NCBI RefSeq assembly: GCF_002283365.1 | Contig: NZ_MQWD01000001.1 | Coordinates: 1,683,154-1,747,153, forward strand | Direction of reading: 5' to 3' | DNA: 64,000 nt | DNA from: Rubrivirga marina | Lineage (GTDB): Bacteria > Bacteroidota > Rhodothermia > Rhodothermales > Rubricoccaceae | Shown: positions 32,550 to 40,617 of the stretch, one piece after another | Numbering within the stretch: position 1 is the first letter of the stretch | Layout of the letters: the number at the start of each line of letters is the position of its first letter | Translations under genes and position numbers: made by a program | The notes under the pieces: generated by a model | The model's database searches: none | What the model was told of the DNA's origin: nothing | What the model saw: the letters and a program-made list of their open reading frames with translations, nothing else

Positions 32550-33809
32550 CTACAGTCTCTCGATCCGGACCGCGTCGATCCGGTTCGGGGTCGCTTTCGT
32601 GACCGTGAAGCGGTAGTCCTCGTGGTCGAACGTCTCGTGCTCGGCCGGGACGGAGCCCAGCCGGGCGAGCACGAAGCCGGCCACCGTGTCGTAGTCGCCG
32701 TCCCCAAGGTCGATGCCGGCCTCGTCGGAGAGGTCGGCGATCTCGACCCGGCCGTGGACCACGACGGTCCGGTCGTCGATCCGGCGGATGGGCGCCGCGA
32801 CGGGGTCGTGCTCGTCGCGGATGTCGCCGAACAACTCCTCCAGGAGGTCTTCGAGCGTCACGATCCCGGCCGTCCCGCCGTACTCGTCGACGGCGACGGC
32901 GAGCGTCGTACCGCCCTGGAGGAAGTCGAACAGGAGGTCGCGCGCCGGCTTCGACTCGGGGACCACGCGGGCCGGGCGGAGGATCGAGCCCAGCGACTCC
33001 GGCGCGTGGAACAGGTCGTGCGCCAGGACCACGCCGACGATCTTGTCGACGTTCTCGCGGTAGACCGGCAGCCGGCTGAAGCCGGTCTCGATGAACGTCT
33101 TCCGGACCTCCTCGATGGAGGCGCCCTCCTCGACGCCTTTGATCTCGGTGCGGGGGATCATCGAGTCCTTGACGCGTAGGCTCCGGAGCTCGAACACGTT
33201 CGACAGGATCTCCGACTCCTCCTCGTCGAGGTCGAGCGTCCCCGTCTCGCGGCTCTCGCGGATGACGAGCTCGAAGTCACGCTGGAGGAACTGCTGCACC
33301 GTGTCGCCCTCGCCCCCGACGGCCTTGACGAGCAGCCCGCTGACCCACCCGGCGGCCTTGATGAGGACCCAGAAGAGCCGGTACGTCAGCTTGAGCGGCC
33401 CCGCTAGCACGAACAGCACGCGGACCGGCGGCTGGCGGAGCAGCGACTTCGGGAGGACCTCGCCGACCACGAGGACGACGAGCGCGGCGATCACAGTCTG
33501 TGTGATGAGGACCCAGGCGGTCGGGTCTGCGATCCCGAGCGTCCCGCCGAAGAACGCGGCGAGCGGCGGCTCCAGGGCCAGGCTCATGAGCGTCGAGTAG
33601 ACCACGAGCGCGACGTTGTTGCCCACGAGGGTCGTCGTGAGGAACGTGCCGGGGTCGGCCATGAACTCCTGCACCACGCCGCCGACCCACCCGGCCTGCC
33701 GCGCGCGGGCCTCGGTCTTGAGCCGGTTCGCCGTCACGAACGCGATCTCCGATCCGGAGAAGAACGCGCTCAGGGCGAGCATCAGCAGGATGAGGAGGAA
33801 GACCGTCAA
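32550..33809 (-). CDS. CNNM/CorC-HlyC family membrane protein (DUF21-CBS-CorC_HlyC)
   Basis: 419 residues from a TTG. The DUF21 membrane domain (about residues 1-170) starts LILLMLALSAFFSGSEIAF and includes VVGEVLPKSL. Then come two CBS domains (DSMIPRTEIKGVEEGASIEEV, GFSRLPVYRENVDKIVGVVLAHDL; VAVDEYGGTAGIVTLEDLLEELFGDI) and the C-terminal CorC/HlyC domain (DYDTVAGFVLARLGSVPAEHE). Likely Mg2+/Co2+ transport or efflux. A TAGACT element lies 27 nt upstream. Confidence 0.93.
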   Translation of the reverse strand: MTVFLLILLMLALSAFFSGSEIAFVTANRLKTEARARQAGWVGGVVQEFMADPGTFLTTTLVGNNVALVVYSTLMSLALEPPLAAFFGGTLGIADPTAWVLITQTVIAALVVLVVGEVLPKSLLRQPPVRVLFVLAGPLKLTYRLFWVLIKAAGWVSGLLVKAVGGEGDTVQQFLQRDFELVIRESRETGTLDLDEEESEILSNVFELRSLRVKDSMIPRTEIKGVEEGASIEEVRKTFIETGFSRLPVYRENVDKIVGVVLAHDLFHAPESLGSILRPARVVPESKPARDLLFDFLQGGTTLAVAVDEYGGTAGIVTLEDLLEELFGDIRDEHDPVAAPIRRIDDRTVVVHGRVEIADLSDEAGIDLGDGDYDTVAGFVLARLGSVPAEHETFDHEDYRFTVTKATPNRIDAVRIERL

Positions 33810-33836
33810 GGAGGCGACAGGGCGAGGAGCGGGCAG

Positions 33837-33842
33837 AGTCTA
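33837..33842 (-). promoter_or_regulatory. TAGACT element upstream of the CNNM gene
   Basis: CGTAGACTCTGC on the minus strand, 27 nt before the TTG start; same context as the M28 peptidase site. Confidence 0.4.
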
Positions 33843-33885
33843 CGTTTGGAGCGTCCGGCCGGCAGGGGCAGGCTGCGCCCTGACC

Positions 33886-34665
33886 TCAGCGGCCCTGGAA
33901 GTCGGGCGTCTCGCGGTTGAGGAACGCCATGACGCCCTCGGCGAAGTCCTCCGTCGCGGCGCACTGGGCGAAGAGGGCAGCCTCCTGCTGGAGCCCCTGG
34001 GGAAGCGGGAGGTCGGCCGCACGGAGGGCCTGGAGCGTCATCGCCACGGCGACCGGGGCCTTCGACGCGATCGTGAGGACGAACTCGCGGGCCGTCTCGA
34101 GGAGCTGGTCGGCCGGGACCACGCGGTTGACGAGGCCGACCTCGTAGGCCCGCTGTGCCGAGATCCGCGCGCCGGTCAGGAGCATCTCCGCCGCGACGCC
34201 GTGGCCGACGAGCCGCGGCAGCCGCTGCGTCCCGCCGAAGCCGGCGATGAGGCCGAGCTGGACCTCCGGCTGCCCGAACTGGGCCGCCTCGGCGGCCACG
34301 CGGAGGTGGCAGGCCATCGCCAGCTCGCACCCGCCGCCGAGCGCGAACCCGTTGACGGCCGCGACGACCGGCTTCGGCAGGCCCTCAATGGAGTTGAACA
34401 CGGCCTGCCCGCGGGCCGCGAACCGGTGGGCGTCGAGCGGTTCCATGCCCGCGAACTCCGAGATGTCGGCGCCGGCCGCGAACGCCTTCTCGCCCGCGCC
34501 GGTGATGACGACGCCGCGGACGTCGGGCTGGCGTGCGAGGCGGAGCGCCTTCGACAACTCGGCCACGAGCTGCTGGCTGAGGGCGTTGAGCGCGTCGGGC
34601 CGGTCGAGCGTGATCGTGAGGACGCCGTCGGCGTCGGTCTCGGCGCGGAGGGTCTGGAACTCCAT
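33886..34665 (-). CDS. Enoyl-CoA hydratase/isomerase
   Basis: 259 residues. Crotonase fold: GVVITGAGEKAFAAGADISEF forms the first oxyanion-hole region. Catalytic Glu positions are visible in FALGGGCELAMACHLRVA and FGQPEVQLGLIAGFGGTQRLPRL, so hydratase chemistry is expected. The C-terminal trimerisation helix ends EGVMAFLNRETPDFQGR. Hydrates 2-trans-enoyl-CoA in beta-oxidation; chain length unknown. Confidence 0.93.
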   Translation of the reverse strand: MEFQTLRAETDADGVLTITLDRPDALNALSQQLVAELSKALRLARQPDVRGVVITGAGEKAFAAGADISEFAGMEPLDAHRFAARGQAVFNSIEGLPKPVVAAVNGFALGGGCELAMACHLRVAAEAAQFGQPEVQLGLIAGFGGTQRLPRLVGHGVAAEMLLTGARISAQRAYEVGLVNRVVPADQLLETAREFVLTIASKAPVAVAMTLQALRAADLPLPQGLQQEAALFAQCAATEDFAEGVMAFLNRETPDFQGR

Positions 34666-34788
34666 GATGGGGGATGGGAACTAGGAAGTGGGAAAGGACG
34701 GGCTCGCTCGCCAGCTTCGGAGGTACACGTGAGGGTCTGCCCGTTCCCCGTTCCCCAATGGCCCAGTCCCCGCGAGCGGAGCGAGCCG

Positions 34789-35721
34789 CTACCCCTCGCG
34801 CTGGCGGCGGCGGGCGGCGGCCTCGGTCTCCTCGGCGTCGCCCAGGACGTCGTCGAGGTCGTCGAGGAGGCCGGCGTCGATCCGCTCCTCGATCTTGCCC
34901 ATCTCACCGGCCGACGACGCCTCGAAGGCCTCGAAGTCGAGCTCCGTGAGCGAGCCCATTCCGAGCGTCTCGTCGAGGACCTCCATCGAGTGCTGCGTCT
35001 CCTCGACCTCGCTCATGAGCGTGTCGAGCTGGAACGAGACTTCCTCCGGGTTCTGCATCGTGAGGCTCTGCTCGTAGACGTAGCGCGTGACGTCCTCGAT
35101 GGTCTCGAGCTGGGCCTCGATGATGGCGAGGTTCTCCCCGGCCTTCTTGAACCGGTCGAGCCGCTTCTCGAGGATCGTCAGCCGCCGCTGCTTGATGGCG
35201 CGGACGCGCGGTGGGTCGCCCTGCATCTCGTTCTGGAGCGCCGTGATGGCGCGGACGATGTCGTTCTCGCCGGTCCGCTTGGCGAACTGGACGTAGCGCT
35301 CCTTGAGCTGGAGGAGGTTGAGGTGGGCGTCGAGGAGCCCGTCGAGCTTCTTGAGGTGGGCGTCGAGGAGGCCCTGGCTGGAATACGGGAGCTTGGCGTA
35401 GTTGTCCTTGATCGCCTTCTCCATGTTCCGGAAACGGACGTACCGCTTCTGGTCGTCCTTCGCCAGCGTCCGGAACACCTCGCGGTCGCGGGGCTGCTTC
35501 CGCCGCTCGTCGACCTTCCGCGCGCGGACGGCCCGCTTGTAGCGCTCGTTGCGCGGGAGCGTGCCGAGGTACAGGAGCTCGGCGGCCGCCGCGAACACGA
35601 GGAGCACGTTGGCCGTGACGCCGCCCGTGAGGAGGGCGATCACGAGCGCGAGGATCAGGAAGCCCAGGTTCACCGGGCTCATGAAGGCCTCCTTCGTGAA
35701 GTTGATCGACTCGTCGGGCAT
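34789..35721 (-). CDS. Membrane-anchored coiled-coil protein of the PspA cluster
   Basis: 310 residues from the ATG at 35721. Two hydrophobic spans near the N-terminus (PVNLGFLILALVIALLTGG, ANVLLVFAAAAELLYLG) are followed by about 230 residues of charged helix with coiled-coil character, ending in an acidic and then basic tail. No recognised family. It is third in a minus-strand run after the PspA-like gene and the 167-residue partner, with gaps of only about 70 nt. It may be the membrane recruiter of that system (inference). Confidence 0.7.
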   Translation of the reverse strand: MPDESINFTKEAFMSPVNLGFLILALVIALLTGGVTANVLLVFAAAAELLYLGTLPRNERYKRAVRARKVDERRKQPRDREVFRTLAKDDQKRYVRFRNMEKAIKDNYAKLPYSSQGLLDAHLKKLDGLLDAHLNLLQLKERYVQFAKRTGENDIVRAITALQNEMQGDPPRVRAIKQRRLTILEKRLDRFKKAGENLAIIEAQLETIEDVTRYVYEQSLTMQNPEEVSFQLDTLMSEVEETQHSMEVLDETLGMGSLTELDFEAFEASSAGEMGKIEERIDAGLLDDLDDVLGDAEETEAAARRRQREG

Positions 35722-35790
35722 GGTGGGGGGCGGAGGGAAGGGTGACGCGTGGTGAACGTCGCTACGGGCGGTCACGCATCACGAACCACG

Positions 35791-36294
35791 CTACGAGTCA
35801 CGGCTTCGGCCGATGGTCTTGGCGCCCTGGTCGGGATCGGCGGAGGGCTCGTCCTCGGGCGGCGGCGGCCGGCCGATGGTCTTCGCGGAGCCCGGCGTCG
35901 TCGCCGAGGCGGGCGCACTCGGGTCGGCGGCGTTCTGGGCGGCCTCCTCGATCGACGGCGACCCGCCGCCCATCGCCGCCTTCATCTGGCGGACGAGCGC
36001 TTCGGCCTCGGCCTTCGCCAGGTCCTCGCGGTCGACCTCCTCGGCGTTGCCGGTCTGGGGCGCGTAGCCCTCCGTCGCCAGCTCGAAGCGGGCCTCGGCG
36101 TGGGCCGCGTCCCGGAGGAGCTTGTCGGTCATGGCGTCCGTCTCGCTCTCGAGCGCCTCGTTCCGCATGTTCCGGAGCGCCTCGGCGGACGACGCCATGC
36201 GCTGGGCGCCGCGGTGGGTCTGCTTGAGCTGGCGGAGCTGGCGGAGGTGCGCCTTCTCCTCGGCCTTGATCCGTTCGAATTCTTCCTTGTCCAT
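35791..36294 (-). CDS. Charged PspA-cluster protein with two AKTIGR motifs
   Basis: 167 residues from the ATG at 36294. The N-terminal helical half (MDKEEFERIKAEEKAHLRQL) and the middle are coiled-coil-like. The C-terminal half is Ser/Pro/Ala-rich and carries the same hexapeptide, AKTIGR, twice, about 20 residues apart, the second near the end. Such repeated short motifs in a disordered tail suggest docking or phosphorylation sites. No family recognised. Confidence 0.65.
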   Translation of the reverse strand: MDKEEFERIKAEEKAHLRQLRQLKQTHRGAQRMASSAEALRNMRNEALESETDAMTDKLLRDAAHAEARFELATEGYAPQTGNAEEVDREDLAKAEAEALVRQMKAAMGGGSPSIEEAAQNAADPSAPASATTPGSAKTIGRPPPPEDEPSADPDQGAKTIGRSRDS

Positions 36295-36367
36295 GAGGGG
36301 TGCGGGATGTGGGACGGAGGGATGGGACGCGAGAACATCCCGCATGGCTCCACCCCTCGCCCCTCGT

Positions 36368-37138
36368 CTATTCCGTTCGCGTCCGGTCGCGCTCGGCGGG
36401 GGCCTCCTCCGAGGCGGCGGGCTCGTCGGGGATCTGGAGCTGTGGGGCGGGCGCGGCCTCCCGGGCCGGCGGCTCCGACATCCCCATCTCGAGCTTGAAC
36501 TGCTTCACGAGCTCGGCCGCCTGGAGCTCCTGGGCGTCCTCCTCGATCTGCATGGCCTCCGTGTCGATCGAGTCGAGCGCCATCTCCATCCGCGCCTCGT
36601 TCTTGGCCGACTGCTCGTTGACGCGGCGGACCATCTCGTCGTGCGTCGAGTCGACGCCGGCGACCTCGAACTGCTCGAGCGTGTCGGCGATCTTGGCCTG
36701 CCACTTGGCCCGCTCGTGCGCGCGGAGGGCCTCCTTGGCCTCGCCGATCTTCTTCTCGCGCTCGCGCATGAAGGCCTTCTTGACCTGGAGCGCCTTGTCG
36801 TAGGCCTGCTCGGCGAACTGGAGCTGCTCGCCCGTCCGCGCCTGGGCCTCCTTGACGCCCTGGAGTTGGACGGCGTAGCGCTGGGCGATGTCGTCACGGC
36901 CGGCCTGGATGGCGGCCTTGATCTTCGACGTGAGCGAGGTCTGCTCGGTGGTGTACTTCCGGTGCTCCTTCTGAAGCAGCATCACGTTGGCCTTCACCGT
37001 CGCGATGTTCTCGTTCATCTTCGGGACCTGATCGTTCAACTCGCGCATGTTCTGCTCGAGGATCAGGCGGGGGTCCTCCATCGCGGAGATGGCCCCCCCA
37101 AAGAGAGACTTGATGAGACGGGAGAATCGCTTCCACAT
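36368..37138 (-). CDS. PspA/IM30 family membrane-maintenance protein
   Basis: 256 residues. The amphipathic N-terminus MWKRFSRLIKSLFGGAISAMEDP is followed by the long ESCRT-III-like helical hairpin (LILEQNMRELNDQVPKMNEN, ... YDKALQVKKAFMREREKKI). A Pro-rich C-terminal extension of about 30 residues is unusual. Family members form rods or rings that protect and remodel the inner membrane under stress. The two downstream genes are likely partners. A TAGTTTCC element lies 31 nt before the ATG (37177-37170). Confidence 0.85.
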   Translation of the reverse strand: MWKRFSRLIKSLFGGAISAMEDPRLILEQNMRELNDQVPKMNENIATVKANVMLLQKEHRKYTTEQTSLTSKIKAAIQAGRDDIAQRYAVQLQGVKEAQARTGEQLQFAEQAYDKALQVKKAFMREREKKIGEAKEALRAHERAKWQAKIADTLEQFEVAGVDSTHDEMVRRVNEQSAKNEARMEMALDSIDTEAMQIEEDAQELQAAELVKQFKLEMGMSEPPAREAAPAPQLQIPDEPAASEEAPAERDRTRTE

Positions 37139-37315
37139 GGGGCAGTCGGGTCGGGTGAGAGCGGACGCGGGAAACTACGGGGTGCGTCGCGGGCTCGTGT
37201 CGTACGGCGGTGCGGGAAAATGGTTGTCCGCTCGTTTCGCTCGCGGGACATGGGGAACGTGAGACGCGGAGGCTGGCAGAGGGTGCTCGTCGAGCGTTGG
37301 CGTCAGAGCAGCCAA

Positions 37316-38719
37316 TCAGCCCGTTCCCTCGTGCTCCTCTCCCGTGCCCCCACCCCATCCCGTCCCGTCGAAGCGGTCGAGGAGGAGCGGGCGCGGGGCC
37401 GGCGGGGCGGCGCCGATGGTGAACGCGGCCCGGACCGCCTCGGTGTCGGCGCGGTCGGGGTCGGAGGCGTAGATCTGGGCGATCGTTTCGCCGGCCTCGA
37501 CGGGCTCCCCAGGCTTTTTGTGGAGGACGAACCCGGCCTTCGGGTCCACGTCGTCCTCCTTCTTGGCCCGGCCGGCGCCGAGGTCGACGGCGGCGTAGCC
37601 GAGCGCGAGCGGGTCGATGTCGGTCACGAAGCCGGATTCGTCGGCGGTGACGGTCGCGACGGGCTCGCCCATGAGCGAGTCGGGGTCGTCGAGCGCGTCG
37701 ACGTCGCCGCCCTGGGCCTCGACGATCTCTTGGAGGACGCCGAACGACCAGCCGTCGCGGAGGGCGGCGGCGGCCAGACCGCGCCCGGCCTCGGGGGTCT
37801 CCGAGGCCCCGCCGAGGTGGAGCATCTCGCCCGCGAGCGCGAGCGTCACCTCGATCACGTCGTCGCACGGCCCGCCGGCCGGCGTCTCCTCCTTCAGGAT
37901 CCGGACGGCCTCGGCCGTCTCGGGCCCGTTCCCAATCGCCCGGCCCAGCGGGACGTCCATCTGAGTGAGCAGCGCCACCGTTGGCGTGCCGAAGCCGCGC
38001 CCGACGCGGACGAGCGTCTCGGCGAGCTGGCGGGCCCGCGTCTGGTCCTTCATGAACGCCCCCCGCCCGGCCTTCACGTCGAGCACGAGCGCGTCGATGC
38101 CCTCGGCCAGCTTTTTCGACAGGATGCTCGCGGCGATGAGCGGGATCGACTCGACGGTGCCGGTCACATCGCGGAGCGCGTAGAGGAGCTTGTCGGCCGG
38201 GGCGATCTCGCCCGTCTGCCCGATGAGCACGGCGCCGACCTCGCCGAGCACCTCGCGGTACCGCTCGATGCTGAGGCCGACGTCGAAGCCGGGGATCGCC
38301 TCCAGCTTGTCGAGCGTCCCGCCGGTGTGCCCGAGCCCGCGGCCCGAGATCATCGGGACGGGGACTTGGCAGGCCGCGACCATCGGCGCGAGGATCAGCG
38401 ACACCTTGTCGCCGACGCCGCCCGTCGAGTGCTTGTCGACCTTGACGCCGGGCACGTCGCTGAGGTCGAGGACGGTCCCGCTGTGGAGCATGGCCCGCGT
38501 GAGCGCGACCGTCTCGTCGTCGCTGAGCCCGCGGAGGAAGGCGGCCATGAGGAACGCCGCCATCTGGTAGTCGGGCACGTCGCCGGCGGTATAGGCGGCG
38601 ACGAGAGCTTCGATGTCGTCGGCGGCGAGCTCGCCGCCGTCGCGCTTTCGGGTGATCAGGCGGACGACGTTGAGGTCGGGCACGGGCAGAGGCGTTGCGG
38701 GCGGGTCCGAACGCGCCAC
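37316..38719 (-). CDS. deoA: Thymidine/pyrimidine-nucleoside phosphorylase
   Basis: 467 residues. The family signature KVDKHSTGGVGDKVSLILAP is present, with SGRGLGHTGGTLDKLEAIPG, the substrate-binding SKKLAEGIDALVLDVKAGRG and a C-terminal alpha/beta domain. The final 15 residues are a Gly/Glu-rich tail. Reversible phosphorolysis of thymidine, uridine or deoxyuridine in salvage. Whether it prefers thymidine is not decidable here. Confidence 0.93.
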   Translation of the reverse strand: MARSDPPATPLPVPDLNVVRLITRKRDGGELAADDIEALVAAYTAGDVPDYQMAAFLMAAFLRGLSDDETVALTRAMLHSGTVLDLSDVPGVKVDKHSTGGVGDKVSLILAPMVAACQVPVPMISGRGLGHTGGTLDKLEAIPGFDVGLSIERYREVLGEVGAVLIGQTGEIAPADKLLYALRDVTGTVESIPLIAASILSKKLAEGIDALVLDVKAGRGAFMKDQTRARQLAETLVRVGRGFGTPTVALLTQMDVPLGRAIGNGPETAEAVRILKEETPAGGPCDDVIEVTLALAGEMLHLGGASETPEAGRGLAAAALRDGWSFGVLQEIVEAQGGDVDALDDPDSLMGEPVATVTADESGFVTDIDPLALGYAAVDLGAGRAKKEDDVDPKAGFVLHKKPGEPVEAGETIAQIYASDPDRADTEAVRAAFTIGAAPPAPRPLLLDRFDGTGWGGGTGEEHEGTG

Positions 38720-38814
38720 GGGGTGAGGCGTTCGCGGGGTGTGGGGGAGGGCACAGGGTACGAGGCGTGCCCGTCCCGTTCACCCCGCGCAGCGTTCTCC
38801 CACCTCCTTTCGCC

Positions 38815-39849
38815 ATGCGCCAGGTCTGGATCCCCCGCACCGGAGCCCCCGACGTCCTCGAGGTCCGCGAGGCGCCCGATCCCACGCCTGGCCCCGGCGA
38901 GGTCCTCGTCGCCGTCGAGGCGGCCGGGGTCAACTTCGCCGACGTCCTCGCGCGGCAGGGGCTGTATCCAGACGCGCCCGACCTGCCGGCCGTCGTCGGC
39001 TACGAGGTGGCCGGCACGGTCGCCCGCCTCGGCGACGGCGTGAAGGGACTTGAGGAGGGCGACCCCGTGGTCGCTCTGACGCGGTTCGGGGGCTATTCGT
39101 CGCATGTCGTCGCGCCCGCGGCCGCGGTGTTCCAACGTCCGGTGGGGATGAGCGCGGAGGACGGCGCGGCCATCCCGGTCAACTACCTCACGGCGTACCA
39201 GATGATGGTCGTGATGGGGAGCGTCCGCCACGCGCGGGAGCTGGGCGGGCAGCGGATGCGGGTCCTCGTCCACGGCGCGTCGGGCGGCGTCGGGACGGCC
39301 TGCGGCGACCTCGGGACGATCTACGGCGTCGAGCTGTTCGGGACGGCCTCGCCGTCCAAGCACGGCTACGTCCGTGAGCGGGGCTACCACCACGCGATCG
39401 ACTACCGACACAGGGACTTCGTGGCGGAAGTGAGGGACCTGACCGACGGTGAGGGCGTCGACCTCGTGCTCGACCCGATCGGCGGGGCGCACTGGGGGCG
39501 GAGCCTCGACGCGCTCGCGCCGGCGGGCCGCCTCGTCGTCTACGGCGTGTCGTCGGTGGCGGGCGGTGGCCGGCTCGCGCTCGCGCGGATGGCCCTGAAG
39601 GTGCCGTGGGTCCGGACGAGCCCGTTCGCGCTCATGAACGCGAACCACGGCGTGCTCGGCGTCAACCTCGGTCACCTGTGGACCGCCCGCGACCGCGTCG
39701 CCGGCTGGGCCCGCTCCCTCCTCGCGTATGCCGAGGCCGGGAAGGTCCGCCCCCACGTCGACCGCGTGTTCTCGTTCGACGAGGCGGCGGAGGCGCACCG
39801 CTATCTCGAGGAGCGGAAGAACCGCGGGAAGGTCTTGCTCCGTCCGTAG
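38815..39849 (+). CDS. MDR-superfamily quinone oxidoreductase (VAT1-like)
   Basis: 344 residues from the ATG at 38815. N-terminal GroES-like domain with GVNFADVLARQGLY, then the Rossmann fold with VHGASGGVGTACGDLG (NADPH-binding). No zinc-ligand cysteines, as in zeta-crystallin and VAT-1 types. It ends FSFDEAAEAHRYLEERKNRGKVLL, the common family C-terminus. Substrate probably a quinone or enone. Confidence 0.92.
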   Translation: MRQVWIPRTGAPDVLEVREAPDPTPGPGEVLVAVEAAGVNFADVLARQGLYPDAPDLPAVVGYEVAGTVARLGDGVKGLEEGDPVVALTRFGGYSSHVVAPAAAVFQRPVGMSAEDGAAIPVNYLTAYQMMVVMGSVRHARELGGQRMRVLVHGASGGVGTACGDLGTIYGVELFGTASPSKHGYVRERGYHHAIDYRHRDFVAEVRDLTDGEGVDLVLDPIGGAHWGRSLDALAPAGRLVVYGVSSVAGGGRLALARMALKVPWVRTSPFALMNANHGVLGVNLGHLWTARDRVAGWARSLLAYAEAGKVRPHVDRVFSFDEAAEAHRYLEERKNRGKVLLRP

Positions 39850-39901
39850 GGCGGGATCGCAGGGGCGTCCCGGCGCACCGATCGCTCGCCGGGGCGCCCA
39901 C

Positions 39902-39940
39902 AAACAGATCGAGGCGGGCAGCCTGGGGCCGCCCGCCTCG
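39902..39940 (-). terminator. Terminator of rpmE, built from the GC palindrome
   Basis: 10-bp arms CGAGGCGGGC (39910-39919) and complement (39931-39940). On the minus strand they are followed by ATCTGTTTG. It is the repeat-family copy with the best T-rich tail. Confidence 0.65.
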
Positions 39941-39963
39941 GGGGGATCGGTGCGGAGGGGCGG

Positions 39964-40239
39964 TTAGCCCTCGGCGTTGGCCGCTTCGGCCTCGGCCTTC
40001 GCGTCTTCCTCCTGGCTCGCCGCGGCCTGCTTTGCGTTGGACTTGCCGTAGCGCCGCATGAACTTCTCAACGCGGCCGGCCGTGTCGACCATCGTCTTCT
40101 TGCCCGTATAGAACGGGTGGTTCGACGAGTCGACCTCGGATTTGTAGTCGCTTCCCATCGTCGAGCGCGTCGTGAACTCGGTGCCGTCCGCAAGCGTGAC
40201 GGTGACGAAGGGGTAGTCGGGGTGGATGTCGTTCTGCAT
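39964..40239 (-). CDS. rpmE2: 50S ribosomal protein bL31, cysteine-free (type B)
   Basis: 91 residues from the ATG at 40239. MQNDIHPDYPFVTVTLADG, RSTMGSDYKSEV and SSNHPFYTGKKTMVDTAGRVEKF are bL31 features. There are no zinc-binding cysteines, so this is the zinc-independent form. An Ala/Glu-rich tail of about 20 residues follows the conserved core. Confidence 0.93.
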   Translation of the reverse strand: MQNDIHPDYPFVTVTLADGTEFTTRSTMGSDYKSEVDSSNHPFYTGKKTMVDTAGRVEKFMRRYGKSNAKQAAASQEEDAKAEAEAANAEG

Positions 40240-40265
40240 CGGAATCGGGGCCTCTGGGCAGACAC

Positions 40266-40296
40266 GGAAGGTAGCGGAGCCCTCGGGGTGGCCCAA
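40266..40296 (-). promoter_or_regulatory. Promoter of the bL31 gene
   Basis: TTG (40296-40294), 20 nt, TACCTTCC (40273-40266), on the minus strand 26 nt before the start. Confidence 0.5.
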
Positions 40297-40335
40297 GGGG
40301 GCGGGCGCGTGTTCCTCCGGTCTTCGCGCGGGCGC

Positions 40336-40605
40336 CTAGGCGAGGAACCGGTTGAGGAGGTCGAGGGCGAGGGCGCCGACGAGCGCCCCGGCCGCGAAGT
40401 CGATCCAGCGCGGCCCCCGGCCCTCTCGGATCGCGATGCCGGTCACGACGAGGAGCGCCGCCAGCACGAGCTGGGCCGTCGGGAGGCCGGGCGACTCGGG
40501 CGAGGCGCCGAGGGCCCCGTAGCCCACGAGTGCGAGAACGCCGAGCGCGGCGAGGGCCGTGCCGCTGGTCGTGCGGGGGGGGGAGTCGTCGGTCATGGGG
40601 GGCAT
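40336..40605 (-). CDS. Small membrane protein
   Basis: 89 residues (or 86 from the ATG at 40596). Two hydrophobic spans (about 20-35 and 45-60) and a third weak one near the C-terminus (AAGALVGALALDLLNRFL). No family recognised. A TAGACG site lies 9 nt upstream and contains the stop codon of the M14 gene. Confidence 0.6.
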   Translation of the reverse strand: MPPMTDDSPPRTTSGTALAALGVLALVGYGALGASPESPGLPTAQLVLAALLVVTGIAIREGRGPRWIDFAAGALVGALALDLLNRFLA

Positions 40606-40617
40606 ACGCGCGAGCGT

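Noticed and set aside
33841-33848. TACGTTTG, a perfect -7 match on the plus strand
   Set aside because: No TTG at the -33 distance and no plus-strand gene follows; it overlaps the TAGACT site of the opposite strand.
34680-34788. G-rich/C-rich strings such as GGAAGTGGGAAAGG and CCCGTTCCCCGTTCCCC between genes
   Set aside because: Weakly similar purine/pyrimidine strings recur before several genes, but I could not define a common unit or structure.
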